A DNA stretch of 27,594 nucleotides, taken from positions 1-27,594 of IMG/VR virus record IMGVR_UViG_3300037358_000096; one strand, written 5' to 3'. The stretch is from a virus. Both the position numbers and the translations under genes were made by a program. Below, piece after piece: positions 5,297 to 12,837 of this stretch. A model generated the notes under the pieces. It saw nothing but the letters and a program-made list of their open reading frames with translations. It was not told where the DNA came from and did no database searches. Numbering within the stretch: position 1 is the first letter of the stretch; each line of letters opens with the position of its first letter.

Positions 5297-6834
5297 CCAC
5301 CTCGCATTCGCCTGACCCGTCGCGCCGCGCTGACTTCCAGCATCCGCTTGATCACTGCGGGGTCGGTCGCGTTGGCCGATGCACCGTAAGCCGCCTCGTC
5401 CGAGATGTCAGGCAGCCCCGCCGAATCCCGCAGTACGTTCTCCAGGTCGGCGTCCGGGAACAATTGCGCGCCGGCCATTGCGAGGTTGTTGATGTAGCCG
5501 CCCAGGCTGTCGAGATCGATGCGCTGCGCGAGGTCGGGCACGTATTCCGGCATCAACGCCGGGTCCAGCGCGTTCAGGCGCCAGATGCGCGGCAGCAGAT
5601 GCCGGTTCAACACCCCGGCGATGCCGTTCACCCAACCCTCGATTGCCTGAAAGAACATGTCCACTTTCGACAGGCTCAACGATTGCGTGCCGCGCGAGGA
5701 ATGGCCGAGCGTCAGAAAGTCGGCCATCACCGTGGTCATGATGTCGGTTTTATAACGCTGGATGATCGTGTCGGTGTTGAGCGCGCCGCTCGACCGTCCC
5801 TCCGGTGTCGTCAGCTTGAACTCGTACATGCGCACGCTCGACGGACCGTTCATGGTCTGGAACGTATCGGACGGCAGGATCACGCCCATCTGCTCGTCGA
5901 TGCGCACGTTGGTGATGATCGCCTTGTACGACGCCAGCGCCAGTTGCGCCCTGGCGTCGCCGTTGGCGGCGGCTTCAAGCAAGGCATTCGGCACGTAGAG
6001 CGTCGGCAGGCCGCCGAACCGCTCGACCATGATAGCCTCTTGTTCCTCCAGCCGGCGGATGAACGAGTACGGCCGAAACGAATTGCGCAGGATCGAGCGA
6101 CCTTCGGGGTTGCCCTTATGCATGCCGGGGCGGAACAAGAGGAATTTCTCGATCGGCAGATCGATCAAAGTCCCGGTGTATGGCTGCTGCGTCAGGCCCT
6201 TGATGCCGCCCGACTGATCGAGAAACCATTTGATGACGGTGTCCTGGCCGCGCAACGGCATGCGCCGGATGCCGATCCGCCCGTCGTTGAACTTGCTGGT
6301 GGGCAGCGGGATGCCGTCGAGCACCGGCGGGTTCGATCCGAGCCGCGCCTTGTAAATGATCTCGTGCGGCGCGTAGCCGTACGACAGCATCGACAACGCC
6401 TCGATGATGAAGTCTTCCCACGTGTTCGTCATGTCGAACCGCAGCGAGTCGGCGAAGTCGGCCATCTCCTGCGCGTCGGGTTTGTCGGATGCCGGCTCGA
6501 CCCGCCATTCCACCTTGCGGATCGACTGCATGATGGCGAACAGCACGGCGCCGACGGTGGGCGAGTTGTCGGTCATCTCGCGATACACGCGGGCGCCTTG
6601 CTGGCCCACGAGCTGCGGGAGGAATTCTTCGCGGATCCATCCGGAGAAAGCCCGCAGCCCGGACGAACCAACATCGGCGAACGTCATGCCCGACATCATC
6701 TGCGGCATGAACATCGTGCCGCCGTCGCGATACGGGCCTTGCCGTGCAGCGATCTCGCGCGCCGCCGCCTCGGTTGCGATCGGATCGGTGATCGGACCTT
6801 GCGTGGCTTCGGTGTTGATCGGGACTTCAGCCAT
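5293..6834 (-). CDS. Phage portal protein
   Basis: 513 residues, typical portal length. The region near residues 105-170 (VEWRVEPAS, then helical segments, then LSMLSYGYAPHEIIYKAR) is the portal wing/stem pattern shared with DUF935/Mu gp29-like portals. Later segments include FLLFRPGMHKGNPEGRSILR and AIMVERFGGLPTLYVPNAL, matching the region in which portals bind DNA and neighbouring subunits. A ring of twelve such subunits forms the DNA entry channel of the capsid and docks the terminase. It lies between the terminase and head genes in the expected order. ATG at 6832-6834. The precise portal subfamily is assigned by eye. Confidence 0.88.
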   Translation of the reverse strand: MAEVPINTEATQGPITDPIATEAAAREIAARQGPYRDGGTMFMPQMMSGMTFADVGSSGLRAFSGWIREEFLPQLVGQQGARVYREMTDNSPTVGAVLFAIMQSIRKVEWRVEPASDKPDAQEMADFADSLRFDMTNTWEDFIIEALSMLSYGYAPHEIIYKARLGSNPPVLDGIPLPTSKFNDGRIGIRRMPLRGQDTVIKWFLDQSGGIKGLTQQPYTGTLIDLPIEKFLLFRPGMHKGNPEGRSILRNSFRPYSFIRRLEEQEAIMVERFGGLPTLYVPNALLEAAANGDARAQLALASYKAIITNVRIDEQMGVILPSDTFQTMNGPSSVRMYEFKLTTPEGRSSGALNTDTIIQRYKTDIMTTVMADFLTLGHSSRGTQSLSLSKVDMFFQAIEGWVNGIAGVLNRHLLPRIWRLNALDPALMPEYVPDLAQRIDLDSLGGYINNLAMAGAQLFPDADLENVLRDSAGLPDISDEAAYGASANATDPAVIKRMLEVSAARRVRRMRGG

Positions 6835-6840
6835 CAGGCG

Positions 6841-7080
6841 TCAATCAGATTTGACGAAATAGCCGTACCAGGCGACCGCGTTTGTCAAACCTTGACAAGC
6901 TATGACCCGGTCGGCGTCTTCCTTGCGACGAAAGCGGAGGGTCGCCCCGTAAAAGTCGGTCGTCCACCCGAGCGTTCCATCGACCTCGCCGTACCAGGCA
7001 GCGTCGTTCGGGTCGGAGTCGATCCAGGCAATGTCCGGATCGCGGCGTCCCCGTTGAATCACCCAGGCGTTCTCTTCCAT
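6841..7080 (-). CDS. Small hypothetical protein between terminase and portal
   Basis: 79 residues from the ATG at 7078-7080, preceded by GAGGAGG at ideal spacing. The sequence is aromatic-rich (DAAWYGEVDGTLGWTTDFYG, later AVAWYGYFVKSD) and probably a small beta fold. No family is recognised. It fills the gap between terminase (stop 7091) and portal (start 6834), a slot often used by small packaging or head accessory factors. Confidence 0.65.
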   Translation of the reverse strand: MEENAWVIQRGRRDPDIAWIDSDPNDAAWYGEVDGTLGWTTDFYGATLRFRRKEDADRVIACQGLTNAVAWYGYFVKSD

Positions 7081-7090
7081 GTAGACCTCC

Positions 7091-8530
7091 TCATGGCCCC
7101 AGGTTTCGTGGTGTCATCGCAACGATTGCACCGACGATTGGAGTTGGCGGCGTTAGTGCGACATGTGAAAATGCCCGCGCCAAACTATCAACCTGGTCAT
7201 CTTTTGATCCCGCCGGAAACGAACCCAACTCGTCAATGAACGCCTTGTTCCACTGCCCGCGCACCATCAGCAGATTACCGACGTTGCACTGACTGGCGAC
7301 CGGCGAGGCGCGGGTTGCCTTGTCACCGGTCTCCGGCGAGGCGCGCACCGTGTAGCCGGCCAGTTGTCCGATGATCCATTGCGTCTGCGCCTTGCCGGCC
7401 TGGCCCGGGTCGATCGGCAGATCGATCGGCACGGCCTTGCCGTCCTGCGTTGCGGTGGCTTTGATCAGTTGCAGCACGTCGGCCGGGCCGCCGCGTGCGC
7501 GAACCACGTCCATGACGATGTAGCGTGCGTCAGGCAGCCGTCCGAGACGTACACCCACCGTCCAGTCCGGGTCGCGCGTTCCCGTCTTCGCGGTGGCGGC
7601 CAGGTCCCACGCGCGCACCTGGGCAACGACCGGTGGACACGCATCGAGCACGGTAATGAACGCCGGCTTGAACAGGGCGCCTTCCTGGGGGCGTGGTCTT
7701 TGCTGGTACTGCGCCGCCCATTCGCGGGTGGCCCCGCGCGCCTCAAGCGAGGCTTTGATCCCGGCCAGTTCGGCGCCGTAGCCGTAGGCATCGTCCGACC
7801 ACAGCAATTCGCCCGGCGCGCGGCCGAGCGGATCGTCACCGTCTTCCGCCTCAGCGCGCAACGTCAGCACGCGCCAGCGGTCCGGCTCGGTTTCCAGCAG
7901 CATGCCGGCCAGGTCGGCTTCGTGCCACCTGGTCATCATCAGCACGATGGATGCGCCCGGCGTGAGGCGCCGCTCCAGGTCGCCGTTGTACCAATCCCAG
8001 ACCAACTTGCGATCGGCTTCGCTGTCCGCCGCCTGCCTACCCTTCACGGGATCGTCGATCACAACACTGTCTGCGCGGAAGCCGGGCAGCCCGGTGCGCA
8101 CCCCGGCCGCGAGATATTCGCCGCCGTTGGTTGTGCTCCACCGCCCCTTGGCGTTGGAACGCAGGCTGTACCCGAGGGTCAGCCGGTTCTCGTTGATGAT
8201 GTCGTGGATCTTCCCGGAAAAATCGTCGGCGAGTTCGGACGTGTGGCAGGCGCCGATCAGCTTCATGTTCGGCCGGCGCGCGAGCTGCCACGCGGAGAAC
8301 AGGCGCGTCGCGTAGAACGACTTGGCCGAGCCCGGCGGACAGAACAGCATCAGCCGATTGACCTTGCCGTCCGCCACCGCTTGCAATTCATCGATGATCA
8401 GGCGGTGATGCGCGGCCGGCTTCTGGCCGTAGGGTTTGAGCGCGGCGAGACACCAGGAGAAGAACGACCGGCGACACTCGCGGCGCTGGTTGGCCTCTTC
8501 AAGCAATTGCCGCTCCATGGCGGCGGACAT
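7091..8530 (-). CDS. terL: Terminase large subunit (DNA-packaging ATPase/nuclease)
   Basis: About 479 residues. The ATPase half has a Walker A variant C-P-P-G-S-A-K-S preceded by strand RLMLFC, a Walker B-type V-V-I-D-D-P, and the coupling segment IVLMMTRWHEADLAG. The C-terminal RNase H-like nuclease half shows the first aspartate in R-A-W-D-L-A-A-T and a late acidic motif K-D-D-Q-V-D-S-L-A-R-A-F. It cuts concatemeric DNA and pumps it into the head through the portal. The start is uncertain: ATG at 8528-8530 is used; TTG at 8549-8551 or ATG at 8516-8518 are possible, and none has a clear ribosome site. The long plus-strand frame opposite it (7364-8548) is a shadow. Confidence 0.93.
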   Translation of the reverse strand: MSAAMERQLLEEANQRRECRRSFFSWCLAALKPYGQKPAAHHRLIIDELQAVADGKVNRLMLFCPPGSAKSFYATRLFSAWQLARRPNMKLIGACHTSELADDFSGKIHDIINENRLTLGYSLRSNAKGRWSTTNGGEYLAAGVRTGLPGFRADSVVIDDPVKGRQAADSEADRKLVWDWYNGDLERRLTPGASIVLMMTRWHEADLAGMLLETEPDRWRVLTLRAEAEDGDDPLGRAPGELLWSDDAYGYGAELAGIKASLEARGATREWAAQYQQRPRPQEGALFKPAFITVLDACPPVVAQVRAWDLAATAKTGTRDPDWTVGVRLGRLPDARYIVMDVVRARGGPADVLQLIKATATQDGKAVPIDLPIDPGQAGKAQTQWIIGQLAGYTVRASPETGDKATRASPVASQCNVGNLLMVRGQWNKAFIDELGSFPAGSKDDQVDSLARAFSHVALTPPTPIVGAIVAMTPRNLGP

Positions 8531-8544
8531 GCGGAGAGTGACAG

Positions 8545-8751
8545 ATGACAAGGGATGTGACCGCGTTGGAGCATTGGCGAATTGACTTGCAGATCATGCT
8601 CGATCATCTCGTTGAAAGGCTTCGCGGATCCGGGCCGAACGTATTGTCGCATCCGACGGACTGTTGCCTCGACAAAGCCGCAGGCGCGCTAGAACTGGCG
8701 CTTCAAGATATCGACCGCGACCTCGCCCGTGCGAACGCTACAGCGAGTTGA
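8545..8751 (+). CDS. Small helical protein divergent from terminase
   Basis: 68 residues from the ATG at 8545, with GGAGAG seven bases upstream. The sequence looks natural and helical (ALEHWRIDLQIMLDHLVERL, AAGALELALQDIDRDLARAN). It is on the plus strand between two minus-strand genes, diverging from the terminase start and overlapping the 3' end of the glycosyltransferase gene by 14 bases. No family is recognised. Confidence 0.55.
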   Translation: MTRDVTALEHWRIDLQIMLDHLVERLRGSGPNVLSHPTDCCLDKAAGALELALQDIDRDLARANATAS

Positions 8752-9679
8752 TATCCTCGTTGCGCGCCTGCAAATATTGATCGAAGTCGTGCCGCAGCTC
8801 GGGCTTGGTGTCGGCGAATTCCAGCACGCCGTGACTGTTGCGCACGAGATCGTCGAGCGGGTCGAACCCGTGTTTCAGGAACATGCCCCACCGCGTCTCG
8901 TAGCCGCGATCATCTTTGCGGCCGTGGAACAGATGCTCGATGGTGCCGCCGACAAATCCGATATTGTAATTGACGTGCCGCAGCGCTCTGTCCTGCCAGC
9001 GCATCACTTCGCGCCGGTAGCTGTCGCTCACGCCGTCGGCCATCGAGTAAGCCGCCTTGCCGACCAGCCCAAGCGCCATGTGAAAGTCGCCGCTCCCCAT
9101 GCCGCCAAGTTCGAACAAGCCGCCGACGCGGTCGAACGCCTCGCGCGTCATCGCCCAGGCATAGCCGGGATGTGGGTGGTCGTATTTGCCGCCGGCCCAT
9201 TTCCAGTTCTGCTTGCCCTCGACCGGCTGGCGCAGGAAGTACTGACGACAGAACGAGCGATGCGCCTGCATGACCTCGTCGTTCGGCCCAAGGTCAAGCG
9301 CGTCAGCCCACGGTTGCACCACGTGGTAATGCTGCAACGCCTGCACCGTCGCCAGCGCCCAATTCGGCCGGCGGAACATGATGTCACTGTCGATCCAGGC
9401 GATGTACTTGGCGGCCGGTGTCCGATGCACACCGATGTTGCAGAGGTTCTCTTTCGCCCACACCCGCGTGCGAGCCCGCACACCGATATGCCGCGCACCG
9501 GATTTCATGACGTCCGCGCAGCGGAACTCCTCTTCGCCATAGGCGCACTCGATGACAGTCAGCGTCACGCCGGCGGCGATCATGCCGGCGGCGAAGCGTT
9601 GCCAGTTGCGGTGTGGCTGATCCCAATGCAATGGATTTGACCGCGCGGTGAACACATGCAAATCCGAGGGGGTCAGCAT
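8738..9679 (-). CDS. GT-A fold glycosyltransferase
   Basis: 313 residues from the ATG at 9677-9679 (GGAGA upstream). Residues 90-101 (AKYIAWIDSDIMF) carry the D-x-D motif that holds the metal and nucleotide-sugar in GT-A glycosyltransferases. Residues 165-200 (HPHPGYAWAMTREAFDRVGG, then GGMGSGDFHM) match the acceptor-side pattern R-E-x-F-x-x-V-G-G-x-x-E...G-x-G-x-x-D found in related galactosyltransferase-like enzymes. Substrate is unknown. In phages such enzymes may decorate host surface glycans, virion proteins or modified DNA bases. It lies next to terminase but is not coupled to it, and it has no signal peptide or membrane segment, so it acts in the cytosol. Confidence 0.8.
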   Translation of the reverse strand: MLTPSDLHVFTARSNPLHWDQPHRNWQRFAAGMIAAGVTLTVIECAYGEEEFRCADVMKSGARHIGVRARTRVWAKENLCNIGVHRTPAAKYIAWIDSDIMFRRPNWALATVQALQHYHVVQPWADALDLGPNDEVMQAHRSFCRQYFLRQPVEGKQNWKWAGGKYDHPHPGYAWAMTREAFDRVGGLFELGGMGSGDFHMALGLVGKAAYSMADGVSDSYRREVMRWQDRALRHVNYNIGFVGGTIEHLFHGRKDDRGYETRWGMFLKHGFDPLDDLVRNSHGVLEFADTKPELRHDFDQYLQARNEDINSL

Positions 9680-9706
9680 GACGATCTCCGCTTGGGCGAG
9701 GTGGCT

Positions 9707-9979
9707 ATGAAGAGCGAACGGACATTGCAGCAACGTGAGGTTGCGCAGGTCCAGGCGGTCAGCCTCCAGCGCGCTTGCGCGGCGATCGACCGCAAATGGT
9801 CGCAGTCAGGCTACAACCCGCGCGGGCATCTGGAGCGGACAACAGCCAAGGGTGACGGGGCTGTCCTGAATGACTTCTGGCGACGCGAGCGGTACGACGC
9901 GCACGGGACGAACCTCAGTAATTATCTGGCCATGCGCGACATGCACGACGTGGGCTACGCAGTCCGCGCCAATCGCTGA
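9707..9979 (+). CDS. Hypothetical 90-residue protein
   Basis: Starts at the ATG at 9707 with GAGG six bases upstream; it diverges from the glycosyltransferase with only 27 bases between starts. The N-terminal half is a helix rich in Q and R (RTLQQREVAQVQAVSLQRA), followed by KWSQSGYNPRGHLERT and a C-terminal YLAMRDMHDVGYAVRANR. No family is recognised. It ends nine bases before the convergent gene at 9988. Confidence 0.6.
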   Translation: MKSERTLQQREVAQVQAVSLQRACAAIDRKWSQSGYNPRGHLERTTAKGDGAVLNDFWRRERYDAHGTNLSNYLAMRDMHDVGYAVRANR

Positions 9980-9987
9980 TGCCGCCG

Positions 9988-10188
9988 CTATAGTTCGCCG
10001 CGCGCCCGACGCAATGCTTCGTCCTGATGCACCGATTGCTGCAGTTTGATCAGCGCGGCGTCAAGCCTTCCACTGACCGGTGCGGGCCTCGGTGGCGACC
10101 CGTCACGGCGAATTCCAAGAGCCACTTCGATGATCGTTATGCGCTCATCGAGGCTTGCCAAAGTTGGCGGTTTGCGACGAAAGAACAT
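9988..10188 (-). CDS. Small coiled-coil-like protein, probably leaderless
   Basis: 66 residues, ATG at 10186-10188. The N-terminus FFRRKPPTLASLDERITIIE and the later helix RLDAALIKLQQSVHQDEALR suggest a short coiled-coil protein. No ribosome site is seen, but a strong promoter ends six bases before the ATG, so the transcript would begin at or next to the start codon. No family is recognised. Confidence 0.55.
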   Translation of the reverse strand: MFFRRKPPTLASLDERITIIEVALGIRRDGSPPRPAPVSGRLDAALIKLQQSVHQDEALRRARGEL

Positions 10189-10194
10189 ACCAGG

Positions 10195-10223
10195 AATATA
10201 GGTCCGTTGGCCGTTCGTATCAA
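10195..10223 (-). promoter_or_regulatory. Sigma70-type promoter TTGATA-N17-TATATT
   Basis: On the minus strand TTGATA (10223-10218) and TATATT (10200-10195) are separated by exactly 17 bases. Transcription would start about at 10188, the A of the downstream ATG, giving a leaderless message for the gene 9988-10188. This is one of the two best promoter matches in the window. Confidence 0.65.
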
Positions 10224-10258
10224 CGATTTACACTGTATCTCGCTGACATTTTTGTGAA

Positions 10259-10723
10259 TTAGCGGTCGGTGACAAGGCTCGGCGTGAACTTATGTGGCGC
10301 CGCGTTCTCAACCATGTGCTGCGTGAAAATCGTGCTCACCTTTTCAAGTGTCAGAGCGCCCTTGCTGGCTTTCACCAGTGCCGGCATGAGGGTTTTAACC
10401 TCAAGGTGCATGCCCGGCGTGCCAACCTCCAGGTCGATCCGCACGATGTCGCCGTCATAGACCACCTTGTTGGTGCCGACAGGGCACGGATCTTCCTCGT
10501 GATCGAACATCACGCCGGCGGCGATCGCTGCCTTGACGGCTTTCGTGGTGCGCGCCTTGGCGGTCTTCTCCAGTAATTTCGCCACGAATACTTCCCACGC
10601 GACCGCCTCCGTGTTCTTGTTGCCGGAGCGCGGCATTTGCGTGGGCGGAGTGTCGCCGATCAGCGCCAGGGCGTTGGTGATGGCAAGCGTCTTGGTGTTG
10701 GCGCGCGGTGCGTCCAGCGGCAT
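10259..10723 (-). CDS. Hypothetical 154-residue protein
   Basis: Starts at the ATG at 10721-10723 with GGAGAA upstream; the longer frame to 10906 overlaps the divergent plus-strand gene and is discarded. It has a helical, lysine/alanine-rich middle (LLEKTAKARTTKAVKAAIAA) and a beta-rich second half (KVVYDGDIVRIDLEVGTPGM). No family is recognised. It diverges from the plus-strand chain starting at 10748; the 24 bases between them hold ribosome sites for both directions. Confidence 0.6.
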   Translation of the reverse strand: MPLDAPRANTKTLAITNALALIGDTPPTQMPRSGNKNTEAVAWEVFVAKLLEKTAKARTTKAVKAAIAAGVMFDHEEDPCPVGTNKVVYDGDIVRIDLEVGTPGMHLEVKTLMPALVKASKGALTLEKVSTIFTQHMVENAAPHKFTPSLVTDR

Positions 10724-10747
10724 TTCGTGCTTCTCCGGGAGGTTGCA

Positions 10748-10966
10748 ATGGATCGATTGAACGTGAGCGGGGATCAGCCGACGCCGGCGGCCGTTGAGAA
10801 ATCGATCAAGCGCGCCAGGGCGCTTGCCAGAGCACACGGCCGCAGCTTCGAAGTCTTCCACCGCGCGACTGAAACCCCACTGGCCTTCGTCGACCCGCTC
10901 GGCCATGTCGACGCCACATGGGAGGGAAGTCGTTACGTCACCATCGCGCCATGGAGAGGGGAATGA
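10748..10966 (+). CDS. Hypothetical 72-residue protein, first of a plus-strand chain
   Basis: ATG at 10748 follows GGGAGG by five bases, a strong ribosome site. The protein has a basic helix (AAVEKSIKRARALARAHGRS) and ends in a small beta segment (SRYVTIAPWRGE). No family is recognised. Its stop overlaps the next start as ATGA at 10963. It opens a chain of seven plus-strand small genes. Confidence 0.6.
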   Translation: MDRLNVSGDQPTPAAVEKSIKRARALARAHGRSFEVFHRATETPLAFVDPLGHVDATWEGSRYVTIAPWRGE

Positions 10967-11211
10967 TCGACTGGAAAGAGTTGCAAAGCCGACTGCCTAA
11001 GATCGTCGACGCGCTCGGCAACACGATGGGAAATGACGCCATCGGCATGCTGATTTCGCTCAATGACGAGGTGATCATGGCGCCCAGCGTATCGATTGCG
11101 TTCGCAATGCCAGACGGCACGCGGCTTAAGGTGTCGCTGGCTATCGAGTTCGACGATCGGCCCCTTGCCGACGATCTCGACGATCACGTTGAAAGAGGGT
11201 TCGGCGCATGA
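10963..11211 (+). CDS. Hypothetical 82-residue protein
   Basis: ATG at 10963 in ATGA overlap, preceded by GGAGAGGGG. The sequence MIDWKELQSRLPKIVDALGN leads into a beta-rich C-terminal half (VSIAFAMPDGTRLKVSLAIE). No family is recognised. The stop overlaps the next start as ATGA at 11208. Confidence 0.6.
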   Translation: MIDWKELQSRLPKIVDALGNTMGNDAIGMLISLNDEVIMAPSVSIAFAMPDGTRLKVSLAIEFDDRPLADDLDDHVERGFGA

Positions 11212-11477
11212 CCGAGGTGATCAATACCGGGCCTTTGACCCACGGCACCGGCCAGAAGATCGAGCGGCTGTATGCCTGGACCGCGATCGAGCCCGACGGC
11301 AGCGAGGGGCTCATAGGAATGGCGCTGCCCGACGGCCAGCACATCCCGATGATCGGTGCGGACAAGGCGCGCATTGAGTCGTTGCGCGGCATTGCCGAAC
11401 GGCACGGCCGGCGCATGGGCTACTCGGTCAGGTTGACCATGTTCAGCACCGTCACCGTGCTGGAAACGATCGGGTAG
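11208..11477 (+). CDS. Hypothetical 89-residue protein
   Basis: ATG at 11208 in ATGA overlap. Segments KIERLYAWTAIEPDGSEGLI, HIPMIGADKARIESLRGIAE and RLTMFSTVTVLETI suggest an alpha/beta fold of about 90 residues. No enzymatic motif or family is recognised. Its TAG stop shares one base with the GTG of the next gene. Confidence 0.6.
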   Translation: MTEVINTGPLTHGTGQKIERLYAWTAIEPDGSEGLIGMALPDGQHIPMIGADKARIESLRGIAERHGRRMGYSVRLTMFSTVTVLETIG

Positions 11478-11617
11478 TGCCGCCGCTATGGGCAATCCTG
11501 CTGGTCGACGCCTTACTGATTACCCTGGGCTTCAGGTGGTTGATCCCGCGCATCGGCCTAAGAATAACAGTCGTCGCGGCGCTGGCCGCACTGATTGCCG
11601 GAGCGTGCATTCAATGA
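11477..11617 (+). CDS. Small membrane protein with two transmembrane helices
   Basis: 46 residues from a GTG at 11477, which shares a base with the upstream TAG stop; the stop overlaps the next start as ATGA at 11614. Residues 3-20 (PLWAILLVDALLITLGF) and 29-45 (RITVVAALAALIAGACI) are hydrophobic enough to be membrane helices, separated by a short basic turn (RWLIPRIGLR). Function unknown; phage proteins of this kind can be lysis accessory or superinfection-exclusion factors, but nothing here decides it. Confidence 0.6.
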   Translation: MPPLWAILLVDALLITLGFRWLIPRIGLRITVVAALAALIAGACIQ

Positions 11618-12000
11618 CCCCACAGCCGCAGCCGCATTGCCCTTACGTGGCCGACACGTTCTGTCCTGGCGAGTGCCAGTACTTGCTGCGTGAAGGCGAA
11701 TGCATCAACCAGCTCGGCGAGCTCGCCGTGATCGCCATGTCCTGTCCGGCGTGCGGCGCGCGGCACGTCGACGAAGGCGAATGGGCCAAGCGGCCCCACC
11801 ACAAGCATTTGTGCGCGAGCTGCGGGCACATTTGGCGGGTTGAGCCTCACGTGTTCGGCGCCGCCGCGCTGCCATCGTTCGTCTGTCCGCTTTGCCGCCG
11901 CCGTTCGTATCACCCAATGGACATCAAAGAGCACTTTTGCGGCGACTGCGGCTTTGTCGACGATGTCATTGAGGCGATACTCAGGTACGCGCCGCCATGA
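11614..12000 (+). CDS. Cysteine-rich protein with two to three zinc ribbons
   Basis: 128 residues from the ATG at 11614 (ATGA overlap); the open frame back to 11488 is a shadow of the small membrane gene. Cysteine pairs occur as C-P-A-C and C-A-S-C-G-H-I-W, then C-P-L-C and C-G-D-C-G-F, i.e. two zinc ribbons in series, with additional N-terminal cysteines (HCPY, FCPGEC, GEC). Such proteins usually bind nucleic acid or other proteins. No named family is recognised. Ends in ATGA overlap at 11997. Confidence 0.65.
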   Translation: MTPQPQPHCPYVADTFCPGECQYLLREGECINQLGELAVIAMSCPACGARHVDEGEWAKRPHHKHLCASCGHIWRVEPHVFGAAALPSFVCPLCRRRSYHPMDIKEHFCGDCGFVDDVIEAILRYAPP

Positions 12001-12221
12001 AAGCCGGCGATCACGTCAACATCACTTGCGATGGCCACACGGTTGAGGGCGTGATCTTGCTGTCGTCCGGCAATGCCGTGTCCCTGATGATCGAATTTGA
12101 GGCGATCCTTGACGGGCACGTTGGCCTGATGCCGCTGCTGATGGACGAGCGCGGCGACTATCGCTCGATCGTCACCGACAAGGTCGTGCTCATTAAACCG
12201 TGCGAGGAGGTGGCGGAGTGA
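11997..12221 (+). CDS. Hypothetical 74-residue beta-rich protein
   Basis: ATG at 11997 in ATGA overlap. The sequence (AGDHVNITCDGHTVEGVILL, then SGNAVSLMIEFEAIL) reads like a small beta barrel with a G-D-x-V opening. No family is recognised. The 3' end contains the GAGGAGG ribosome site of the next gene. Confidence 0.6.
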   Translation: MKAGDHVNITCDGHTVEGVILLSSGNAVSLMIEFEAILDGHVGLMPLLMDERGDYRSIVTDKVVLIKPCEEVAE

Positions 12222-12541
12222 GCATGCGCCTGGACATCAACGGCAACACCTGGCCCAGGTATCACGTTCTGGACGCCGCCGGCGACATTCACCAAACCGA
12301 CCGCGAGACGTGGCAGGCTTTTCTGGTGTCGCCGCAGCGCATCCTGGCCGATGACGTGATCGGCGGCGTCACGCGGGTGTCGACCATCTTTGTCGGCATC
12401 AACCGCGAGCGCTTTCAGTCGCTGATACAGGGCGGCCCCGACAACGGCCATACGTTCAATTACGAAAGCCGCACCGAGGCGCTGGAAGGCCACAAGCGGC
12501 TGGTGGAGATCCTGTCCTCAATCGTCACGGGCGAGCCATGA
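12218..12541 (+). CDS. Hypothetical 107-residue protein
   Basis: A GTG at 12218 overlaps the upstream stop as GTGA and lies close behind GAGGAGG; an ATG two codons later (12224) is an alternative start. It contains YHVLDAAGDIHQTDRETWQA, VSTIFVGINRERFQSLIQGG and a C-terminal helix ending in SSIVTGEP. No family is recognised. Ends in ATGA overlap at 12538. Confidence 0.6.
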   Translation: MSMRLDINGNTWPRYHVLDAAGDIHQTDRETWQAFLVSPQRILADDVIGGVTRVSTIFVGINRERFQSLIQGGPDNGHTFNYESRTEALEGHKRLVEILSSIVTGEP

Positions 12542-12837
12542 GCTGCGGCCTGATCTTTTGGCATGTCGCCCTCGTGAATGTCGGGTTTCTCATCGCCAAC
12601 CTGCTTCTCGCGTGGCGCGGGGTTCGCACGCTGCGCAACCTGCGCAAGGCACGCGCCATGTTGGACGCCACCGACAATAAACGGACTGACCTGCGCGTGC
12701 GCATGGAGCAACACTTACCGCCGCCGCCTGAGGCGTGGCTCTGTCGGGTCTGCGGCGCCAATCTGGCCTACAACCAGCCGGTCGCGCCGTCGTGCCCGCC
12801 GCACTGCCCGCTGCTTGATCCCGCCACCATCCCTTAA
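12538..12837 (+). CDS. Membrane-anchored zinc-ribbon protein
   Basis: 99 residues, last of the plus-strand chain. Residues 3-26 (CGLIFWHVALVNVGFLIANL) form one hydrophobic membrane-type helix, followed by a basic helix (RTLRNLRKARAML) and a C-terminal cysteine site: W-L-C-R-V-C-G, then C-P-P-H-C. A membrane anchor joined to a zinc site is suggested. No family is recognised. Its stop overlaps the convergent HTH gene by four bases. Confidence 0.6.
   Translation: MSCGLIFWHVALVNVGFLIANLLLAWRGVRTLRNLRKARAMLDATDNKRTDLRVRMEQHLPPPPEAWLCRVCGANLAYNQPVAPSCPPHCPLLDPATIP

Noticed and set aside
5464-7239. 591-codon plus-strand open frame opposite the portal gene
   Set aside because: It is the antisense shadow of the portal and small gene 6841-7080; composition is R/H/V-rich with no family features, while the minus frame encodes a recognisable portal.
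7364-8548. 394-codon plus-strand open frame opposite terminase
   Set aside because: Antisense of terL, which has clear Walker and nuclease motifs; the plus frame has none.
8729-9640. 303-codon plus-strand frame opposite the glycosyltransferase
   Set aside because: Antisense shadow; the minus frame has the D-x-D motif, a ribosome site and natural composition.
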